A stretch of 64,000 bases of DNA from Aphrophora alni (taxonomy: Eukaryota > Arthropoda > Insecta > Hemiptera > Aphrophoridae), in contig OY740774.1 of assembly GCA_963513935.1 (NCBI GenBank), positions 29,531,949-29,595,948 on the forward strand, in the 5' to 3' direction. Under the pieces are notes generated by a model. The model had not been told where the DNA came from. It saw nothing but the letters and a program-made list of their open reading frames with translations, and searched no databases. Made by a program: the position numbers and the translations under genes. Below, piece after piece: positions 57,031 through 64,000 of this stretch. How positions within the stretch are numbered: position 1 is the stretch's first letter; each line of letters begins with the position of its first letter.

Positions 57031-58695
57031 TGGAACTGGACATGGTCAGTTAAAACGGTTATATGTTATAAAGTGAATAATGTAGTCATTTTACACCAAT
57101 TTATTTGTAATTGTATGAAAGCTGTATATTAGGTAAACGCTTCAGAAATATTGCAAAAACTATCTTATTATTAACCCTGTCAACTTCATTTTCTTATTTT
57201 CAAAGTTTTCTAAAGGAACAATAGTTTTTTGTTGAATTTAAGGTTGAATACTATTACAGGTATAAAACTTTAGAGTGACGTTTCACTCCATGTTACAACG
57301 CTTATAGAACTAGTTGTCTACTTCTTGTTTAAAGACAAAACCCCTCGTTACATGACAATGAAACCTGTAGCCGGGGAAACCAGTAAGTTATAAACTATCC
57401 TATGTTGCTTATGTTTTTCAAGTCATTAAATGTTAACTTGTTTGTATTCTAATATTAAATTAAAAATTCTACATGTTAACGTCAAGGTTAATCAATTAAA
57501 CATTTTAGAATTATTAGAAATCAAGAATTTTTCTTGTACGAGTAATAATGTTAATTTAGTCTTAAACGATCAAACAAATTTCTTGTCTTTCCCTCCACTA
57601 CTTCAACCTTTGTCAAAGCATATCTGGAAAATAATTTATGATTTAATGGGTTTCCCGGTTACAGGTTCCATTGTCATGTAAAGAGACATGTGGGCTTGAT
57701 CTCAAAATACGTACAATATTTTCTTCTAAGGTTAATTAATCTTTGTAAAAGGCTCGTCAATGCTGTAACTAGCAAAACCATAGTCCTAATTAATGTAGAA
57801 TTTTACAAAAGAATTTGTGTGTATTTTATTTGAATAATAATTTTTAGTTTCAACTGTTAAGTTGTAACAAGTTTATTATTTTATGTCTATTGTTTAACAC
57901 ACTGGAAGTATGTATTTATTTTTAGTCCAATACAGAATGTAATGTAACTAATAAATTAATGTGTTGTGCTTTTTGAATATTGTCTATTTTAACTTATATT
58001 TATTTATTGTAGATTTATTTACTATGTTTAATGTCAACTTTGTTTAGCAATTATCTTATTGATTAATTTATTACAATTAATGTCAGTTAAACTTCAAACC
58101 TATGAGATTGTTGTTTTTATCTATAAAAATTATTTGTGATATTTAATTGTAACATGACTTTATAAATTTAATTGTAGTCATGTTAATTTAAATTAACAAT
58201 TAATTACTACAAAACGTAAGTTTTTCCAAAATATGGAGAAAAAAGTTAGGGTTTTCTGTTTAAAATGTGCACGTGAACAAGTGATAAATCTTATCAATAT
58301 TTCTTATCCATTTATTGTTCCCACATTGTACGATGTGTAAGGTAAATTTTGGTAACAGAAAAATATTTGGACCTCTGTTTTTGACTGACCTTCATGTTTT
58401 ATGGCCTCAGCTACCAGAAAAAGTGATGCTGTCGTTGTTGTTGTTATGGCCACAAAAATTAAGATATGGATGGATCCTAACGGAAATTCAGAATAACCGA
58501 ATTCTAGAGTGACAAAATGGCGGACATGGTGAACAGTTTTTGTTCGTATTTTTGTGTTATTTAAAGTTTAACACACCAAATTACATGAAAATTTGAAAAT
58601 TTCCATTTTTCATGTAATGATACCAACTCTCTCTATGCTGTAAAATAGCAACGTTATTATAAAAACAATGTTATTGCTACAATGTTATTTACAAA
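57031..58695. other. AT-rich spacer
   Basis: The frame at 57430-57681 (83 codons) is Asn/Leu/Ile-rich without a domain, and the one at 58315-58512 likewise. Mixed-composition sequence at 58310-58530 (CAAAATGGCGGACATGG near 58513) has no duplicate in the window. Confidence 0.4.
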
Positions 58696-58699
58696 AGTT

Positions 58700-58925
58700 A
58701 TTTTAAATATTAGTATAATTACGAGATTCGACAAGCCCAAGTCAATAATACAAGCGTAGCGAGTGGAGGCTCCTTCACACGTGTCTAGCTTCGAGGCCCG
58801 CTAGGAGCAAATCACTAACACAAAAGAAACAAGTGGATACTTAGAAAATGTATACATCTCAGAGAATAAGAAAACCTGTGTAATAACTATTATAAAAAAA
58901 AACTTACCCTACTATATAAGACCAC
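58700..58925 (-). repeat. Interspersed repeat family C, fragment
   Basis: On the minus strand the order is TTATTACACAGGTTTTC, TTCGAAGC and GGAGCCTCCACTCGC, as in the first third of family C at 41.9 kb. Truncated. Confidence 0.45.
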
Positions 58926-59196
58926 ATGATTAACCAATAATATTAATTTAAATTTTCCTACAAGATTCAATACACCATCTTTTAGGCATTATATTTGTAG
59001 GTTATGCTTAAAGGTTCATTGTATGACGGGGCTGGGTAAGTATTATGAGCGTTTATCAACATGTTTTCATTGATGGAGAATATATATATACATTACAAAA
59101 CTAATTCTCCAATTAAATTAAATACTTGTATTGTATTTATATTAAGATGGTGTAATTTTTTAATTAATTAATATTCTGGTTTTATATTTTATTCTT
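58926..59196. other. AT-rich spacer
   Basis: No feature seen. Confidence 0.5.
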
Positions 59197-59570
59197 AACT
59201 TGTATTGTTAGGTTATCAGTAAAGGATTTAATCTAGTTTGTTTCAAAGTAAATACAGAATGAACTCCCGTTCTACCTACAATTAATCTGTTAGTCACACC
59301 TGTACTAGAAGGAGCAACAGTCGATTATTTAAATCCAATAATCATTTAATTAATCTTACAATAAATCTTCCTTTATTATAGTAAACATTTACCCTTTCTT
59401 CTCTACTTCAAGATAGAAGAATGCAGTGATTCTTTAAAAATGTAACACCTAAGTTTACAAATTGAAGATAAACTATAAGACGAATATAATTGTTATCCGT
59501 GATTATTTTGGACGTTTTCTTATCTCTAAATTAAAAAACAATATTCCAATCGTGTTACGTATATTTTAAT
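59197..59570 (-). repeat. Three-copy element D, copy 3 (inverted)
   Basis: The reverse complement follows 30033-30425 over its whole length, from ATATACGTAACACGATT to the CAATACAAG end. Core 59244-59333 keeps TTTAAATAATCGACTG, GTACAGGTGTGACTAAC, GATTAATTGTAGG and AACGGGAGTTCATTCTG. Confidence 0.75.
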
Positions 59571-60069
59571 GAATATGATAATAAATTTTACTATTAAATC
59601 CTAGAATATTCCCAATAGCTTTAAGTGAATTTGGACTAACAGGTGTAAATGTGAACTGATTTAAAATAAAACCTAATTTTGTAATCATTTTTACTTCGGC
59701 CTACAATTTGTTCTCTTTAAAGGTCTTTTCTAATATATTTCAGTAATTATGTTTTTTTAGAACGTGTATGTGTTAACTGCACCTAGTCGTAGAAACGTCA
59801 GCTTGTTGATGTGTTTTCGTGTTGTGAATATAACTGTTTGGTTTGAAAGTAGAAACCGTTATTATAAATTTATATATTCAAGAAAAGTATTTTTCTGACT
59901 GTAAATATATTTTTGTAAACTTTAAAATTTATATTTGTTGGAGCAGTTAGTTTTGCCTTAAGAACCAATTAAATTTGAAATAACACATGAATGCTTCTCT
60001 CAGATTAGTCTACCAAATATTTTAAATTTTGATTAGTGGTCTTAATTCACATATTTAGTGATTTTATTT
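59571..60069. other. AT-rich spacer
   Basis: No feature seen. Confidence 0.5.
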
Positions 60070-61496
60070 CAAAATTGTTATATACATTTTATTACGTCAT
60101 TTTGGTTAGGGAAATTCAAAACATATTTCGTGAACCCTGTTAATTTTGACTGACTTTTTATGCCTTTTAATTTGATATGACACTAGATGCAAGTTTCAAA
60201 TTTTAAGAACCGCAAAAATCCTCCCTTTAAGTTAATTAAAAAATTTCAAACTATCATTCAAACTTCATTTGACCTAAATAAAAATCCCCAAAGAGATTGG
60301 TTCTATTTAGGTCCATAATTAAAGTTAAGATTAGAGGGAGAGATTTTACTAATATACTATACATACTAATATGATTTCTTAAATGATCATGTAAAATGTC
60401 TTGGGATTTGATGCTTTTTGAAAATTCGCAATTTACATGAATAAATATGTTCTTTTCCTTTGTTAACAACTTTTAAGAAAAAAGTGTATTGCAAATTTGG
60501 AACAAATAAACATTTCAATTAAATTTTTGAAAAGTTAAGTATTTTCTAGTGTATTAACTACTTTACTTTATGCCCATTAGATGTGTAAACTGGAGTATCA
60601 CCCGTAACTTAGCCGAGCTGAAACCTGGTAAACATACGAAGTTCTCTAAACCGAACTGTAGTTAGATAAGGGTGCACCTCTGACAACCTATGCATGTTAC
60701 CTTTCCCAATAATTTACCAACATCTCTAAACATAAAATTATATTCAAATATTAAAAAAAAAAATTGTTTCTCGGTTTATTTAGTTATCTTCAGATCTTCT
60801 ACTTTCCATTAAATCTAAATTAAATTTTCTATCAGTTTTTATCAAAACATTCTTATCCATAAATAAATTCAATTGATCAAAAAATATTGTTCAAAGACTG
60901 GAACAGTTTATATATATAGTATATCATAAAATAGCACGAATATTTTCCTAGCAGCTCTAATTTCTCCCTAGGTGTTGTAAAGTTTCACAGCTAGGCGCCA
61001 CGTCCAAGTCTAACAATTTAAATACTGAACGCAACAATAGAAGCGCAATGCAGATTTCATTATTCTTGCAATTCACGTTCTCTTTTGACAGACCTTTCAA
61101 ATTATTCTGGAGAGGTTTAAAGTAGTTTTCAATTTTATTAGTTCCTTTAAATGTGCTACTTCAATAAATTAGCTGGAGCAATGTTAACGTTTTAAGTTTT
61201 TATCTTATGCTGTCATCTCATCCTGGTTAATAAATTAATATAACTAGTTATTAAGTAATGTTTAATATTTTGGGCCTTGCAGGCATGTTAAATAAATTTA
61301 TTGGTAGATAATGTATTGCTAGATCAAAGGGACATAACTGGTAAGTTAAATGTGATTAAAACAGTTGTTACACATGTTTCATAATTATTAGGTTATGTTT
61401 ACTATAATAGGGAAAGTTGATTTTCATAAAATCAGAATTTTGTTATTTTTAATGATATGTACCCTAAAATTTTATGGAAATATTGAAAAAAATCTT

Positions 61497-61720
61497 CTTC
61501 TATATAGCCAAAATAAATCCACATACCAAATTTGATTGACATCGGTTGTTTTGATTGTACAGCTCTGCACATACTTCAGACACTAGATAAACAGACAGAC
61601 TCTTTAATATGTGATGAACTTTTGTCGGTTGAGTGGGTAGTACGCTCGCTTTGTGGGCCAGAGAGGGTAAAATGTTAAGGTGTTGACCCAACATTGAGAA
61701 TTATGTGGAGCTGCATTAAC
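61497..61720 (+). mobile_element. Degenerate tRNA-related SINE-like sequence
   Basis: At 61624 GTCGGTTGAGTGGGTAG resembles a tRNA A box. About 50 bp further on, AGGTGTTGACCC (61678) could be a decayed B box, with GCTCGCTTTGTGGGCCAGAG between them, a composition typical of tRNA-derived SINE heads. Just upstream, CATACCAAATTTGATTGACA, CATCGGTT and ATAAACAGACAGAC resemble the 3' tails of insect SINE/LINE elements. The tRNA fold is not intact, so it is not a functional tRNA. Confidence 0.4.
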
Positions 61721-62299
61721 GAATCCTGTTTACAAAAGCTAGATTTACCTCAACAGAGAACGGACTGTTGTGCTAAGGATTGTTTTAATATTAAAATATG
61801 TGATAATTTATAATCGAAAACGAAATTTTTAAATAAAGTGAATAAACTCCTACTTAATTGCGTAAATTTAAGTGTAAAAATAGAAACACAAAATACGTTG
61901 AAAAAAAGAATAAGTTGACCGATCATAATGATTGATTGTACATATATGTAACTGGACAATATAGGTTGTGACATAGTCAGAATTTAATATTTTCCCTTGA
62001 ATCAAAAATTTTCATTGGCTAAATACTTCTAACTACCCTAAGCGTAGAGGAACCTCGAACTACTTAATTTAGCGCCAAAATTACAGGATTTCGTTTAAAT
62101 TTAAATCGGAAGTATTTTGTTTTGTATTTTATTCGTTTAAAACATATTATTATCATAAAGCCTTATTGCCCTACAGGTAATAACATTTATTTGTAATAAC
62201 ATACCTATTACAACGGATTATAGTACTTAATTTAAATTTCAATTTAAATAAAACACGATTTTAAAAGGTTAACCGTTGTATTTTTCTTGTGGTTTTAAA
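61721..62299. other. AT-rich spacer in the insertion
   Basis: The minus frame at 61750-61974 shows no domain. Nothing else seen. Confidence 0.45.
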
Positions 62300-62530
62300 A
62301 GGGAAAAAACCTCTCATGCTCGCCGTCCAAAGATAAATGAAGAACATAAGTAAAATCCTATAACCCTCGAGTAGTATTAGGATAGGAAGAGAACAAGACT
62401 TGGTAAATTGATACTTGGTAGGAAAGACGAAAAGAGAGATAATACTATGTGAATAAAGTGTCGGTCCAATTTGGATCCTTTAAGATTGCCGCGCCATTAC
62501 TCATTAGAGTGAGCCCCTAAGGGATTTAAG
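62300..62530 (+). repeat. Interspersed repeat family A (sense copy)
   Basis: Shows AAAAACCTCTCATGCTCGCC, ACCCTCGAGTAGTATTAGG, AGAGAACAAGACTTGG, TTTAAGATTGCCGC and the terminal ATTAGAGTGAGCCCC. It lies inside the extra sequence of duplication S copy 2. Confidence 0.65.
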
Positions 62531-63189
62531 TGATACCTCTACTGAATGTTACAGAATACGACACATATGAGAAAAATTGAATGGAGATTTTAAATATGCA
62601 CCATATGCGATGTTGTGAAACATTACAAGAAAGATATATAACATGTTAGGATGAGAAACAATTATTGTCTTTAGGTTGAAAATTGACCGCGATTATAAAA
62701 GCCTAATTCCCGATTTTTCTGACTAATGAATTTGTTCAGCTATTTGTAAAACAAGCGTAAATAAACCATTTGAGCTCAATTTTAAAGTACTTTTTCTTTA
62801 ATTACTTATTTATGAAAAAAAAAACAAAAAAACACGATGGTTACAATTAATGAAGATTCAAAATCTGGACAAAATGAGATGTTTTGAAAAGTTATAGAGT
62901 TAACAAGTAAAATGTTATTTAGGGAAGCCATTTTTAAACTGAAAATTGGCCATAATTTTGAAATTAACTTCTCAAATTTCTTGATTACAAGATAGTTTAA
63001 TGAACCAAGCAATTAAATTTGAACAGAATTGGATATTACGCTGGGAACTAAAAAGTATTTACCAACTGAACATTGTAAAAACTACATTACATGTAATGTA
63101 AGTAAATCCTCTAATCAATCCAATCCTCCAAAGTTTGTTTGAAAGAAGTGTAGTTTTAAACACATTTCTGAACCTCGGAACTGTATAAA
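62531..63189. other. AT-rich spacer in the insertion
   Basis: The minus frame at 62806-63012 is composition-driven. A-run near 62815-62831. No gene. Confidence 0.45.
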
Positions 63190-64000
63190 TGACTACTTAA
63201 TTGACGTCGGAGAGGCAGTTAGGACCTCGTAGATCTGTATTTCTTATAAAATGTCCACTCGCTTCGCTAGTGTATGTGAACATCATGAATTCGTAACTAT
63301 ATGAGAGTTGCATTTTCGTTGGAGGGTTAGGAGTTATATATTTTACAATACCGTCGTAATATGTCATTAGAGAGAAGTAATATTGTTGGTACCATTACAT
63401 GGAGAACTAAAATATGCAAATTTGTTTGTAATTTAGCGTATTATAATTGCATATCATACACGATATGAACAAAGACTGATTAAAATCACAACTATTTGGA
63501 CATTTAGATTAGTGTAAAATAGGGTTTTACATTTTCGATTTATCAAACTGGTTTGGAATTAAATGATTAGAAATTTTTGTGTGAGAAAACTGTAGTCCCT
63601 TTTACAAAAAATCATGTTCCTATCTTCCTTTTTGTTGCTGCTATCGTGCTTACGTACAAACAACAAAAACTACCATTACGAAGCAAGGATGGTTTGCAGA
63701 TATCCACTTTTAGAATTCCATGGAAGTTAATCTATAGTTCAATTACAGGGAAAGTACTATAGATATTAGGAGCTAAAACACGTATTGCTACTAACTTAGT
63801 TTTTCCTGCTTCAAAAGCTTGAGATAGTTATTCTGATATAGACATTTTAAAACTGAAAACTAAAAGTCGAAAACAATCATATCTCGTATTGTAATAAACA
63901 GCCTCGTCTCTTAATCCACTTAGAAGGCTTACCTCCCGCAGGGTAGACGAGAACACTTTCCCTTTAAAACCAATTATTAAAGATAGATTTTTTCAAAAGT
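63190..64000 (+). repeat. Interspersed repeat family C, copy 4
   Basis: Shows CCACTCGCTTCGCTAG, GGTACCATTACATGG, GATATGAACAAAGAC, ATCGTGCTTACGTACA and GGGTAGACGAGAACACTTTC, matching 19640-20465 in order. Confidence 0.6.

Larger units (their letters stand above)
60070..64000 (+). repeat. Segmental duplication S, copy 2 (partner 18285-20465), interrupted
   Basis: Blocks 60070-61340 and 63190-64000 match copy 1 in order. The intervening 1.7-1.85 kb (about 61340-63190) is absent from copy 1 and holds a SINE-like sequence and a family A copy. The element reaches the window edge, so its end is unseen. Frames in the minus strand at 60254-60469 and plus at 63577-63762 are not conserved in copy 1. 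Confidence 0.7.

Noticed and set aside
61623..61692. Possible functional tRNA gene
   Set aside because: Acceptor, D and anticodon stems cannot be formed convincingly and the B box is damaged; SINE head is the better reading.

Overview
This window is AT-rich eukaryotic (animal) DNA with no intact protein-coding gene that I can support. No reading frame exceeds about 120 codons. The three longest frames are explained by a 33-bp minisatellite (27.4-27.7 kb), a retroelement endonuclease fragment (13.2-13.6 kb, minus) and the antisense of a decayed LINE (7.9-8.2 kb). There is no bacterial gene organisation, CRISPR array, rRNA or intact tRNA. The Penelope-like element, the LINE debris, long (TA)n tracts and frequent AGGCCTA words suggest an invertebrate, perhaps an arthropod. 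I cannot name the species. The window reads as intergenic or deep intronic sequence.

Layout. 1-13 kb: AT-rich spacer with three copies of an abundant ~230-bp interspersed repeat (family A), a LINE relic on the minus strand (7.85-8.42 kb) and two denser islands resembling regulatory DNA (1.26-1.42 and 8.93-9.17 kb). 13-13.6 kb: the 3' end of a Penelope-like element, with its GIY-YIG domain and, downstream, a hammerhead-ribozyme-like fold. 15-26 kb: members of duplicated pairs (15.0/21.7 kb, 16.4/25.6 kb) and one arm of a duplication whose partner is at 60.1-64.0 kb. 27.36-28.25 kb: minisatellite with higher-order structure. 28.8-29.45 kb: GC-richer island. 30-35 kb and 59.2 kb: a three-copy element (family D) with a well-kept ~90-bp core. 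41.0-53.2 kb: a large, old inverted duplication with its centre near 48.2 kb; part of its left arm recurs as a direct third copy at 54.1-56.6 kb.

The most striking observation is inside the inverted duplication. A 246-bp block (42738-42983 and, inverted, 51781-52026) has about four substitutions and no indel between copies, while its flanks have drifted to clearly lower similarity with indels. Similar 'sharp core in blurred flank' islands occur in the other duplicated pairs. I read these as candidate duplicated conserved non-coding elements (or gene-conversion patches) in a gene desert. This is inference and needs cross-species alignment. Repeat boundaries are by eye and good to about 10-50 bp.
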